From Candidatus Latescibacterota bacterium (GTDB lineage Bacteria; JAAXHH01; JABIQT01), in NCBI GenBank assembly GCA_018667995.1, contig JABIQT010000945.1, positions 1 to 14,203 on the forward strand: 14,203 bases of DNA, given 5' to 3'. Numbering within the stretch: the stretch's first letter is position 1; each line of letters starts with the position of its first letter. The notes under the pieces are model-generated. The model did no database searches. It saw only the letters and a list, made by a program, of their open reading frames with translations, and was not told the DNA's origin. Shown piece after piece: positions 1 through 7,393 of this stretch. The position numbers and the translations under genes were made by a program.

Positions 1-656
1 TAACTGACGCTACCTCGGGGACCGCGCCTTCACGGCATCAGGTGCTGAAGTTCTCGCACGACGGAGAGCTCGTGATGACGTTGGGAGCCGAAGGTGTTCC
101 TGGACTGGATGGAAATCATTTCAACCAGCCCACCGACATCGCCATCGCATCAAACGGAGACGTATTTGTATCAGATGGATATATGAATCGCCGAGTCGTC
201 AAGTTCGACAAATCTGGGCAGTACTTGTTGGACTGGGGAATGGAGGGTGAAGACGATGGAGAATTCGCGCTTCCGCATGGCATCGCTGTGGACCTCCAGA
301 ATCGCGTTTACGTTGCGGATCGATCCAATTTGCGCATCCAGGTATTTGATGGCGAAAGCGGACGACATTTGGCCACCTGGAAACCTTCGGTGATGGCGCG
401 ACCGTGGGGCCTCGAGGTGGGTACTGATGGCAATCTCTACGTTATGGACGGCGGTCACCTTAAAACCGAACTGCCAGACGAGGCGCGGATCATAAAAATG
501 GATCTTTCGGGCAAGGTGTTAACGACCTGGAGTTCTTTTGGCCAGCAGGATGGGCAGATATTCTGGGGGCATGATCTGGCAGTGGGCTCGGACGGCAGCG
601 TCTACGCGGTGGATGTACGCGGACAACGAATACAGAAATTTCTCCCGGCGAACTAA
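1..656 (+). CDS. NHL-repeat six-bladed beta-propeller protein, 5' end missing
   Basis: The reading frame is open from base 3 to the stop at 654-656, giving 217 visible residues, so the start lies left of the window. A GTG at 42 would be a possible start, but the residues before it (ending RHQ, then VLKFSHDGELVMTLG) continue a propeller blade, so I treat the gene as truncated by the window edge. At least three NHL-type blades are visible. Their cores are QPTDIAIASNGDVFVSDGYM, LPHGIAVDLQNRVYVADR and RPWGLEVGTDGNLYVMDGG, and a last blade contains GHDLAVGSDGSVYAVD. The pattern resembles bacterial homologues of the peptidyl-alpha-hydroxyglycine alpha-amidating lyase propeller, where histidines in PHGIAVD- and GHDLAV-like turns bind metal. 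Real lyase activity is not implied; most bacterial members have no known substrate. The next gene starts 116 bp downstream. Confidence 0.85.
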   Translation, partial: TDATSGTAPSRHQVLKFSHDGELVMTLGAEGVPGLDGNHFNQPTDIAIASNGDVFVSDGYMNRRVVKFDKSGQYLLDWGMEGEDDGEFALPHGIAVDLQNRVYVADRSNLRIQVFDGESGRHLATWKPSVMARPWGLEVGTDGNLYVMDGGHLKTELPDEARIIKMDLSGKVLTTWSSFGQQDGQIFWGHDLAVGSDGSVYAVDVRGQRIQKFLPAN

Positions 657-699
657 GGATCCCTGATTTAGTATGAATGGACAGTGATGAAGAGTGTAC

Positions 700-751
700 T
701 TATCGGAGAACAACCGATAACCGAATATCCTATTCCAGCCATGCCGGTTAT
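700..751 (+). promoter_or_regulatory. Two mutually exclusive short hairpins upstream of the exported protein gene
   Basis: TTATCGG (700-706) pairs perfectly with CCGATAA (714-720) around a 7-nt loop. ATAACCG (717-723) pairs perfectly with CGGTTAT (745-751). The two stems share bases 717-720, so they cannot form together. No T-run follows either stem, so neither is a standard terminator. The arrangement could be an attenuator-like leader or chance; the stems are only 7 bp. Confidence 0.3.
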
Positions 752-772
752 GGTTCACGTGAGGACCTGTCG

Positions 773-1909
773 ATGACCCTTCGACTACTGTTTTCGCTGC
801 TGATTGCTACCTTTCTTATAACGTCCAGTTCTGACAGCCAGGCCCAAGGACATGAACTGGAAACCGGGGGACTCTCAAACCAAGAGTTCGCGGCGACTGT
901 AGCGAAATTGTCGGAACCCACGGGATCGTTTGATAGCGATAACTACATCTCAAACGAAACTGGCTATCTCTACATCCTGCCTAAGCTGCAGGAACTGAAG
1001 GTACGTGGCGGAGTCTATGTGGGGGTTGGCCCGGAGCAGAACTTTACATATATCGCCCAAATCCGACCCGAGATAGCGTTCATTCTAGATATACGGCGCG
1101 ACAATCTGCTCGAACATCTGCTGTTCAAAGCGCTTTTTGAGATGGCTGATAGTCGACAGTCCTTCCTCTCTCTGCTATTGAGCAAGCCGGTTTCTTCGGC
1201 GGGTGCCCTTTCTGATTCCCCATCGGTAAGTGATCTGGTCACATATTTTGATGCCATTGAGGCAGACGCTGGCCTGTTCGAACGCAGCAGTGTACAAATC
1301 AAAGAACTGATCGGAACCTATGGTGTGAGTTTGTCGCCAGAGGATCTCAAAACCATTGATAGCACAATGGGTGTGTTTCGAGACCGGCATCTTGACTTGC
1401 GCTGGGAATACAAGACCGATGGTAGCCGGGGTGTGTTCTTCCCTTCGTTCCGCGAGATGTTACTAGCAAAGGACCTGGACGGGCGGTTCGGCAATTTCCT
1501 CAATAGTGATAGAGATTTCTATTACATCAAGGATATGCAGGCGCGCAATCTGATCATTCCTTTAACGGGAGACTTTGCTGGCGAATCTGCATTACGAAAC
1601 ATCGGGGAATACGCAAGAGGCATTGGTGAGACTATCTCGGCATTCTACCTTTCTAATGTAGAATACTACCTGATGCCCGACGGTGTTATGCCTGGATTCG
1701 CCGAGAACGTCAAGTCCCTGCCCATCTCGGATAACAGTATTTTGATACGTGCGTTTGTAAATCTCAGCGCGGCTCAACACCCCTCGCGTTCGGGCACCGA
1801 ATTGATGACTACCTTGATGCAGTATGTGTCATCTTTTGTCGGGCTCTGGGATGAAGGAAAATATCAGACCTATCTGGATGTTGGTGTGGCTGACTATATT
1901 GATCACTGA
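773..1909 (+). CDS. Exported protein of unknown function, methyltransferase-like glycine motif
   Basis: This is a 378-residue protein. I start it at ATG 773 because GAGGA (761-765) sits 7 nt upstream and the first residues then form a good signal peptide (about 1-24, hydrophobic LLFSLLIATFLI, cleavage after SQA). An in-frame ATG at 677 would only add a charged, signal-less extension. After a variable segment, residues 80-109 hold the most family-like stretch: GVGPEQNFTY (84-93), then IRPEIAFILDIRR with the acidic DIRR at 106-109. That pattern is compatible with motif I and motif II of class I SAM-dependent methyltransferases, and I recall related uncharacterised proteins (LIC_10091-like) being linked to that fold. 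The rest has no motif I recognise. Export is odd for a SAM enzyme because SAM is cytoplasmic, so the fold may serve another role. Function unknown. Confidence 0.8.
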   Translation: MTLRLLFSLLIATFLITSSSDSQAQGHELETGGLSNQEFAATVAKLSEPTGSFDSDNYISNETGYLYILPKLQELKVRGGVYVGVGPEQNFTYIAQIRPEIAFILDIRRDNLLEHLLFKALFEMADSRQSFLSLLLSKPVSSAGALSDSPSVSDLVTYFDAIEADAGLFERSSVQIKELIGTYGVSLSPEDLKTIDSTMGVFRDRHLDLRWEYKTDGSRGVFFPSFREMLLAKDLDGRFGNFLNSDRDFYYIKDMQARNLIIPLTGDFAGESALRNIGEYARGIGETISAFYLSNVEYYLMPDGVMPGFAENVKSLPISDNSILIRAFVNLSAAQHPSRSGTELMTTLMQYVSSFVGLWDEGKYQTYLDVGVADYIDH

Positions 1910-1960
1910 GGCCGCGAAACTATCCGAGGGAATCTCAAGGAATTATCGACTAAATAAAGC

Positions 1961-1988
1961 TTTACAGGCATGCTACCCGTTTTATATT
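1961..1988 (+). promoter_or_regulatory. Candidate sigma70-type promoter for the PQQ dehydrogenase operon
   Basis: TTTACA (1961-1966) and TATATT (1983-1988) each match the -35 and -10 consensus at five of six positions, with a 16-nt spacer. Transcription from here would give a leader of roughly 270 nt before the dehydrogenase. Consensus-based call only; promoter consensus in this phylum may differ. Confidence 0.4.
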
Positions 1989-2204
1989 AACGACCGACAG
2001 TCCAAAATTCCCAATTGAGTACTATTCGGCCACAGCCTCTCGGTTTGACGAAATGGATCGGTACTGGCCTATCATGCCGATGCAAATTTGCTGCCCGCAC
2101 GTACCGTAATATCCTGATTCCGTGGGTTCAGGGCGTTTCGTCAACACGCCTTACTGGCACGGATCAGTCGCTTCTGTCAATTTGAAAGTCATCAACCAGT
2201 CAGC

Positions 2205-2228
2205 CCTGCCGTACCTTAGTATGGCAGG
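2205..2228 (+). promoter_or_regulatory. 10-bp leader hairpin just upstream of the PQQ dehydrogenase ribosome site
   Basis: CCTGCCGTAC (2205-2214) pairs with GTATGGCAGG (2219-2228) around a CTTA loop, with one G-U pair. It ends 25 nt before the AGGAGG ribosome site. It is followed by ATTTC rather than a T-run, so it is a weak terminator at best; it could be a leader structure that stabilises the mRNA or controls translation. Confidence 0.45.
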
Positions 2229-2266
2229 ATTTCATCACGTTCCTATTCTTAACAGGAGGTTTGCGG

Positions 2267-4273
2267 GTGATATTATTCGCGAAACGCTCATTTAGAAGTT
2301 CGGCATTCGCCGTTGTTGCGGCTCTGGCATTTATGGTTGCCTTTTCTTGTCAGCAACAGCCACAACGGCAACCGGGCAAGATCATTCCGCTGGAGCAGCC
2401 TGACGGCGAATGGCGCAGCCTCGGTCGCGATTTGTCGTTTACAAGGTACTCGCCCTTGGACCAGATCAATGCCGAAAACGTAGGGTCGCTAGAGATAGCC
2501 TGGCGATTCAAACAAGAGAACTACGGTCTATCCCCAGCCATTGGCGGCCAGAGTTCGGAGGCCACGGCAATTTATGTGGATGGTACGGCCTATGTTACGG
2601 CTGGATTGCGACGTGCTGTGGTCGCCATCGATCCCGGGACCGGCGAAGCGCTCTGGTCCTATCGTCCCCAGGAAGACCCCGAACGATTTCAGAAAGCACC
2701 ACGACCGAGCCCCGGACGTGGTGTGACATTCTGGACCGACGGTAAGGGTGACAACAGAATTTATACGGTTTCCAAGGGATTCTATCTCCATGCGATCGAT
2801 GCCGAAACCGGTGAGTTGGTAGAGTCATTCGGAACCGGGGGTGTCGTGGATCTCATGGCCGGCCTGCGAAAGCGTGACGACGTGGATATGGCGGGATCTA
2901 TCGGGTCCAGTTCCCCTCCGACCATCGTAAACGACGTTATTGTTGTGGGACCAGCACTGGCCGCAGCATCGGGATTCCGACCGGCAAACGTGGCTAACAC
3001 GCCCGGCGATGTGCAGGCATTCGATGTCAAAACGGGCGCTCCGCTCTGGACATTCCATACAATTCCCGACGAAGGGGAAACCGGAGTCGAAACATGGGAA
3101 AATGACTCGTGGAAAGTTATAGGAAATACAGGCGTCTGGACGTCTATTTCAGCCGATCCTGAGCTGGGATATGTCTATCTACCTGTAGAGTGTCCCACCA
3201 ACGATTACTATGGTGGTCAGCGCCCCGGAGACAATCTCTGGGCAAATTCGCTCGTTTGCATGGACGCCAAGACTGGTGAAATGGTCTGGCACTATCAGAT
3301 CGTTCATCATGATGTTTGGGACTATGACAATCCAGCGGCACCGATCCTGGCTGATCTTACCATCGATGGACAGAATCGCAAGATCGTGATTCAGAATACG
3401 AAGCAGGGCTATTCTTACGTATTCGATCGCGTTACCGGCGAGCCGATCTGGCCAATCGAGGAGCGTGAAGTACCACAATCAGACGTTCCTGGTGAGCGCA
3501 CATCACCCACCCAGCCGCATCCGACCAATCCCGCACCATGGGAGCAGCAAGGGATCTCGGAAGCCGACCTGGTGGATTTCACGCCCGCCGTAAAGAGAGA
3601 AGCTATCAAGGTTCTTTCGCAGTTTCGCTCCGGTCCTTTGTTCACGCCTGCCTCTTTGGGCGATGCGGAAGACGGTACGCAGGGAGTTATCCAGATTCCC
3701 GGTGCTAATGGGGGGGTCAACTGGAACATGACAAGTTTCGATCCCATACTCGGCGTTAACTATATTCCATCGAACACGAGTATTTCACGGCTGGCATTGC
3801 AGACAGGCTCGGATGAGTCTGGTGTCGATTTTCATCAGAGCTTCGGCCGTGTCAGCACCCGTGTCTTCGGCGAAATATTGTTGAGCAAGCCACCGTGGGG
3901 ACGTATTACTGCCATCGATATGACATCCGGTGATCACATGTGGATGGTTGCCAATGGTGATACCCCCCAGGCCGTAAAGGACCTGCCTCAGCTTCGCAGG
4001 GCTAATGTTCCCAAGACCGGTAAGGCGACCCGCGTAACTTCTATGGTGACGAGCACCTTGCTCTTCGCCGGCGAGGGGTACGGCGGAGATCCTTTCCTTC
4101 ATGCCTACGATAAGTCGACTGGCGACGTCGTAGCCTCCATAGAACTGCCAGCGGCAATGAGCGGTATGCCGTCAACTTTCATGCACGATGGCAAACAGTA
4201 CATTGTTTTCACCATCGGCGAACGCGGCATGCCTGCTGAATTCGTCGCTCTCACGCTACCGGATGCCGAATAA
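2267..4273 (+). CDS. PQQ-dependent dehydrogenase lipoprotein (glucose dehydrogenase-like quinoprotein)
   Basis: I start this at GTG 2267: AGGAGG (2254-2259) lies 7 nt upstream, whereas the in-frame TTG at 2261 is only 1 nt from it. The 668-residue product has a basic, hydrophobic N-terminus ending AFSC28, a plausible lipoprotein site. The remainder is a quinoprotein propeller: WRSLGRDLSFTRYSPLDQI near the start, tryptophan-docking repeats such as AIDPGTGEALWSYRP, and HHDVWDYD at 347-354 followed by NTKQGYSYVFDRVTGEPIW. In E. coli Gcd, as I recall it, catalytic Asp466 and PQQ-contacting Lys493 are 27 residues apart in the same motifs; here D352 and K379 have the same spacing. The protein should oxidise a sugar or polyol in the periplasm and pass electrons on. 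It has no CxxCH haem site, so it needs a partner such as the cytochrome encoded at 7394-7786. There is no vicinal Cys-Cys pair as in alcohol-type quinoproteins. The substrate cannot be read from the sequence. Confidence 0.93.
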   Translation: MILFAKRSFRSSAFAVVAALAFMVAFSCQQQPQRQPGKIIPLEQPDGEWRSLGRDLSFTRYSPLDQINAENVGSLEIAWRFKQENYGLSPAIGGQSSEATAIYVDGTAYVTAGLRRAVVAIDPGTGEALWSYRPQEDPERFQKAPRPSPGRGVTFWTDGKGDNRIYTVSKGFYLHAIDAETGELVESFGTGGVVDLMAGLRKRDDVDMAGSIGSSSPPTIVNDVIVVGPALAAASGFRPANVANTPGDVQAFDVKTGAPLWTFHTIPDEGETGVETWENDSWKVIGNTGVWTSISADPELGYVYLPVECPTNDYYGGQRPGDNLWANSLVCMDAKTGEMVWHYQIVHHDVWDYDNPAAPILADLTIDGQNRKIVIQNTKQGYSYVFDRVTGEPIWPIEEREVPQSDVPGERTSPTQPHPTNPAPWEQQGISEADLVDFTPAVKREAIKVLSQFRSGPLFTPASLGDAEDGTQGVIQIPGANGGVNWNMTSFDPILGVNYIPSNTSISRLALQTGSDESGVDFHQSFGRVSTRVFGEILLSKPPWGRITAIDMTSGDHMWMVANGDTPQAVKDLPQLRRANVPKTGKATRVTSMVTSTLLFAGEGYGGDPFLHAYDKSTGDVVASIELPAAMSGMPSTFMHDGKQYIVFTIGERGMPAEFVALTLPDAE

Positions 4274-4279
4274 CGCGTC

Positions 4280-4341
4280 AGTCCAATCGGGTGTTCTCGA
4301 GTGTCGATTTAGTTTGGCACTAGAGAACACCCAGATTGACT
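4280..4341 (+). terminator. Long imperfect hairpin between the PQQ dehydrogenase and DUF1080 genes
   Basis: GGGTGTTCTC (4289-4298) pairs perfectly with GAGAACACCC (4323-4332). The stem extends on both sides, imperfectly, to 4280-4303 and 4318-4341, around a 14-nt loop. No T-run follows, and the structure ends 4 nt before the DUF1080 gene's ribosome site (4345-4348). It may be a partial or Rho-assisted terminator, or an mRNA-stabilising element that sets different levels for the two genes. Confidence 0.6.
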
Positions 4342-4354
4342 AATGGAGAAACAT

Positions 4355-4984
4355 ATGAAACGATTGCTCTGTGTACTTTCTGCGGCATTGATGCTTATGT
4401 CCGCCCAGACAGACAGTTATGCTCAGATGTCAGACAACATGCTTAGCGATGCAGACAAGGAAGCAGGCTGGAAACTCCTGTTTGACGGTCGAAGTCTGCT
4501 CGGTTGGAACCCTCGTGGTGGTGGCGCGGAGTGGAGCGTCGAGGATGGAACCATAACAGCGGTTGCTGTGCGAGGGCCAAGTTACATCGGGTCCACTCAG
4601 GAATTTGCGGACTTCACACTGAAGGCAGATTTCTGGACCGACGAAGGCCACAACAGCGGCATCTTCGTTAGAGGGCCTGCGAATCCCGGGGCCAGGGTGG
4701 GTCAGTTTTCATTCTATGAGATCAATATCGCTGATACGCACCGTTCCGGATTTACGACGGGTAGTATCGTGGATAAGAAAGTCTTCGAGCCAGCGCCAAC
4801 AACGGCTGGAAAATGGAATACCATTGAGATTGTGGCCAATGGGCGTGATCTTTCCGTTACACTCAACGGAGAAAAAGGCCTCGAAATCAAAGACAGCACG
4901 CACTATAGTGGTGTTATTGCCCTACAGGTATTCGGCGAGGGCAGGGTTCGATTTAAGAACATCAAGATTATGGAGATCAAGTAG
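4355..4984 (+). CDS. Secreted DUF1080 protein (3-keto-disaccharide hydrolase-like)
   Basis: The start is ATG 4355, with GGAG at 4345-4348 6 nt upstream; the in-frame ATG at 4343 overlaps that site and is unlikely. The 209-residue protein has a signal peptide (about 1-23, cleavage after SYA). One jelly-roll DUF1080 domain fills the rest (about 36-208). Family marks are GWKLLFDGRSLLGWN, WSVEDGTITAV, a DFTLKADFW strand, NSGIFVRGP, GKWNTIEIVANGRDLSVTLNG and a closing VRFKNIKIMEI strand. This is the family that includes 3-keto-glycoside hydrolases acting on sugars oxidised at C3; many members are uncharacterised and some are only lectin-like. Its place between a quinoprotein sugar dehydrogenase and a TonB receptor supports action on an oxidised glycoside in the periplasm or outside the cell, but the substrate is inferred. 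Confidence 0.9.
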   Translation: MKRLLCVLSAALMLMSAQTDSYAQMSDNMLSDADKEAGWKLLFDGRSLLGWNPRGGGAEWSVEDGTITAVAVRGPSYIGSTQEFADFTLKADFWTDEGHNSGIFVRGPANPGARVGQFSFYEINIADTHRSGFTTGSIVDKKVFEPAPTTAGKWNTIEIVANGRDLSVTLNGEKGLEIKDSTHYSGVIALQVFGEGRVRFKNIKIMEIK

Positions 4985-5005
4985 TTACTAGCCTATAGTA
5001 AACGT

Positions 5006-5084
5006 GTTCGAACTGCTACGAACGGACACAGACGATTCCGGACAGGAGTGTTAATCGTGTTCGCTTGCGTTTGTGTCCGTTTGT
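5006..5084 (+). promoter_or_regulatory. 17-bp hairpin with alternative pairing upstream of the TonB receptor gene
   Basis: ACGAACGGACACAGACG (5018-5034) pairs along its whole length with CGTTTGTGTCCGTTTGT (5068-5084): 17 pairs, two of them G-U, with a 33-nt loop. CGAAC at 5019-5023, inside the left arm, can instead pair with GTTCG at 5006-5010 or at 5059-5063; the octamer CGTGTTCG occurs at both 5003-5010 and 5056-5063. No T-run follows the long stem. It lies 42 nt before the chosen start of the receptor gene, where such a structure could switch or dampen expression. Confidence 0.5.
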
Positions 5085-5126
5085 GGTTTGATGTCATTCG
5101 TCAAGAGATCGAGGAAGATAAGAATT

Positions 5127-7301
5127 ATGAAAATCGCAGCTATTGTTGGGTTAGCGAGCATTTGTCTGTTCCCAGTCAGCGGGAGAACTCAGAGCGAGCA
5201 AGACTCAACTAACACTCAGGTGCCCGAGTACCAAATCGATCCAGTAGTGATCAGCGCAACTCGCTATGCACGTCCCATCTTTCGCGTGCCCTACGCCGTT
5301 GATGTGAAGGGACTGGACGACATCCAGCTGGGTGAGGTTGGTCTCTCTCTCGAAGAAACACTTCGCTCGCTCCCAGGTGTTGTGGTCCAGAATAGATATA
5401 ACCTCTCGCAAGGTGACAGAATCACATTGCGGGGAATCGGTAGCCGAGCTCCATTTGGTGTGAGGGGAATAAAACTCATCCAGGACGGTATACCCCTAAC
5501 TATGGCGGATGGACAGTCACAGTTGAACAATGTGGATCTTTCGTCGGTAGGGCAGATAGAAGTGCTTCGAGGTCCGAGTTCGTCACTATATGGGAATGCG
5601 GCAGGTGGGGTAATAACTCTCCAGACACAGCCTTCCTCCGACCACAAGGTGCAGGTACAGCCGAGATTCCTTACCGGGTCAAACGGACTATACAGGTGGC
5701 AGGGCAAGCTCTCAGGAAAATCGGGCGACAGCCAATATCTTGTCAATCTGAATACCCTGTGGCAGGACGGGTATCGGGATCATTCAAATGCCCGTTCGAC
5801 TGATGTAAATGCGGTTGCTAAGCACAACATTAATGATCGGCTATCTTTGACTGCCGTATTGAACGTCTATGACGCGCCTTACCTGCTCAACCCAAGTTCT
5901 CTTGACAAAGCTACCGCTACGACGGCTCCAACAAGCGCACGTGGTTTTGTGAAAAATCAGGGAGCAGCGAAAAAAATACGTCAGGGCCAAGGTGGTGTCA
6001 CGCTGCAGTATAGGGATGATGCCGATACTCGGGCTGATATCACCGTTTATGGTGTCGGTAGGACCCTATTCAACCCCATCCCAGGTAGAATTATCGATCT
6101 ATCCAGACGTGCAGGAGGGATCAGGACCCTATATAGCAGGCGGTTTGTGGCTGGAGAAACTCAGATCAGGGTCACCACCGGTGCTGATTTGGAGCTCCTC
6201 AGTGATACCCGCAAAGAATGGAGCAACGGCGGAGTGTCAACGGTCACCAGCGACGCATCTATTTTCGATAACTTATCGTTTGGCGCCCAGGGGCTCGATC
6301 AGGACGAGCAGGTTTTCGGAGTCGGGCCATTTGCAGAGGTAGAACTGTCACCTTCTCCAAACTGGATTGTTACGGTAGGCGGTCGCTATGATCGATACCG
6401 ATTCAAAGTAGATGACAATCTTCTATCGGACGGCGTGGATGATTCCGGCTCACGGGTGATGGATCAGTTTAGCCCCATGGCTGGTATAACGTATCGCCCT
6501 CATGCCTTTGTGAATCTATATTCAAACTTCTCTACGGCGTTTCAGACGCCCACCACAACGGAGTTGAGCAATCAGGCGAGCAGGGAAGGTGGATTCAATC
6601 CCAATCTCGATCCGGAGAGACTTCGAGGCTTCGAAGCAGGAATGAAAGGTGGATGGCCAGATCAGCGGTTGAGTTGGGATGCCGCGATTTTCCTCTTTAA
6701 TATCGACAATATGGTTATCCCCTTCCAGATCAATGATCCTACTACCGAAGAGGTTTTCTTTCGCAACGCGGGAAAATCTAAGAATAAAGGGTTCGAAGCT
6801 AAAGTTGGCTGGTCTCCAGTTGAAGAACTTCGACTGTCCATGGCCTATACGATAATGAAGTTTGAATTTGATGATTTTACAGTGGTGCGTGACGTCAACA
6901 GTATTCCGACTTCTATTCAACTCGCCGGCAACGATATCCCTGGCGTGCCACCCCAGCATGTATTCGCAGGAATCTCTTATCGACATCGTAGCGGCGTTTT
7001 TGCCGAGACCAACCTGCAATGGATCGACGAATACTTCGGAAACGACTTCAATGGGCCGCCACCAGGCAGCACTAAGCCGCTTAGCGCGTTCGTTAACGAT
7101 AGCTATGCGCTGGTCGACAGTCGGTTTGGTATCCAGCGCGGTTTCGGAGGCGTCGGGTTTGAATTCTTCATCGGGGTCAACAACTTGTTCGACACCCAAT
7201 ACAGCGGCTCCATTGTTCCGAACGCCTTCGGTGACCGTTTCTTTGAGCCGGCGGCAGGACGAACCTGGTACTTGGGGGCGGGTGTACCCATACCCCACTG
7301 A
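5127..7301 (+). CDS. TonB-dependent outer-membrane receptor, YncD/PqqU-like
   Basis: I start at ATG 5127, which follows GAGGA (5111-5115, 11-nt spacing) and opens a signal peptide (MKIAAIVGLASICLFPVSG). The in-frame start at 5073 would lie inside a hairpin arm and hide the signal. The 724-residue mature-type receptor has a TonB box-like DPVVISATR (38-46), a plug domain to about residue 165 (LRGIGSRAPFGVRGI, DGIPLTMADGQSQLNNVDLS, IEVLRGPSSSLYGNAAGGVI) and a 22-strand-type barrel ending NNLFDTQYSGSIVPNAFGD and FFEPAAGRTWYLGAG. These landmarks, including GYRDHS after the plug and FQTPTTTELS in the barrel, match what I recall of E. coli YncD, now known as the PQQ receptor PqqU. Its neighbour is a PQQ enzyme, which fits, but receptors for other ligands share parts of this pattern. 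The C-terminus, VPIPH, lacks the usual final aromatic residue. Confidence 0.93.
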   Translation: MKIAAIVGLASICLFPVSGRTQSEQDSTNTQVPEYQIDPVVISATRYARPIFRVPYAVDVKGLDDIQLGEVGLSLEETLRSLPGVVVQNRYNLSQGDRITLRGIGSRAPFGVRGIKLIQDGIPLTMADGQSQLNNVDLSSVGQIEVLRGPSSSLYGNAAGGVITLQTQPSSDHKVQVQPRFLTGSNGLYRWQGKLSGKSGDSQYLVNLNTLWQDGYRDHSNARSTDVNAVAKHNINDRLSLTAVLNVYDAPYLLNPSSLDKATATTAPTSARGFVKNQGAAKKIRQGQGGVTLQYRDDADTRADITVYGVGRTLFNPIPGRIIDLSRRAGGIRTLYSRRFVAGETQIRVTTGADLELLSDTRKEWSNGGVSTVTSDASIFDNLSFGAQGLDQDEQVFGVGPFAEVELSPSPNWIVTVGGRYDRYRFKVDDNLLSDGVDDSGSRVMDQFSPMAGITYRPHAFVNLYSNFSTAFQTPTTTELSNQASREGGFNPNLDPERLRGFEAGMKGGWPDQRLSWDAAIFLFNIDNMVIPFQINDPTTEEVFFRNAGKSKNKGFEAKVGWSPVEELRLSMAYTIMKFEFDDFTVVRDVNSIPTSIQLAGNDIPGVPPQHVFAGISYRHRSGVFAETNLQWIDEYFGNDFNGPPPGSTKPLSAFVNDSYALVDSRFGIQRGFGGVGFEFFIGVNNLFDTQYSGSIVPNAFGDRFFEPAAGRTWYLGAGVPIPH

Positions 7302-7393
7302 GCATTATTCATCTGAAGGATCCGGATGTCCCTCCCATGGACAGTTCCTACCAATAGAACCATGCAGAAAAACATATAAAGGAGTTTCGGTAC

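Larger units (their letters stand above)
1910..2266. other. 357-bp intergenic region ahead of the PQQ dehydrogenase operon
   Basis: No convincing gene is present. The region holds a candidate promoter (1961-1988), a 10-bp hairpin (2205-2228) and a strong Shine-Dalgarno (2254-2259). A second, weaker promoter-like pair is TTGACG (2045-2050) with TATCAT (2070-2075), but its 19-nt spacer is long. TTGACGAAA at 2045-2053 is repeated in inverted orientation as TTTCGTCAA at 2136-2144, which could be paired operator half-sites or chance. Confidence 0.6.

Noticed and set aside
677-772. Longer start (ATG 677) for the exported protein
   Set aside because: It adds a charged segment in front of a good signal peptide, spans the paired hairpins and lacks the ribosome site seen before 773.
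2261-2266. TTG at 2261 as start of the PQQ dehydrogenase
   Set aside because: Only 1 nt separates it from AGGAGG, while GTG 2267 has the normal 7-nt spacing.
2267-4273. Quinohaemoprotein (fused cytochrome) reading of the PQQ dehydrogenase
   Set aside because: No CxxCH motif occurs in the protein and it ends shortly after the propeller.
6522-7298. 258-codon open frame on the minus strand
   Set aside because: It lies wholly inside the TonB receptor gene, whose protein is clearly conserved across this stretch; the minus-strand product has no recognisable domain or signal.
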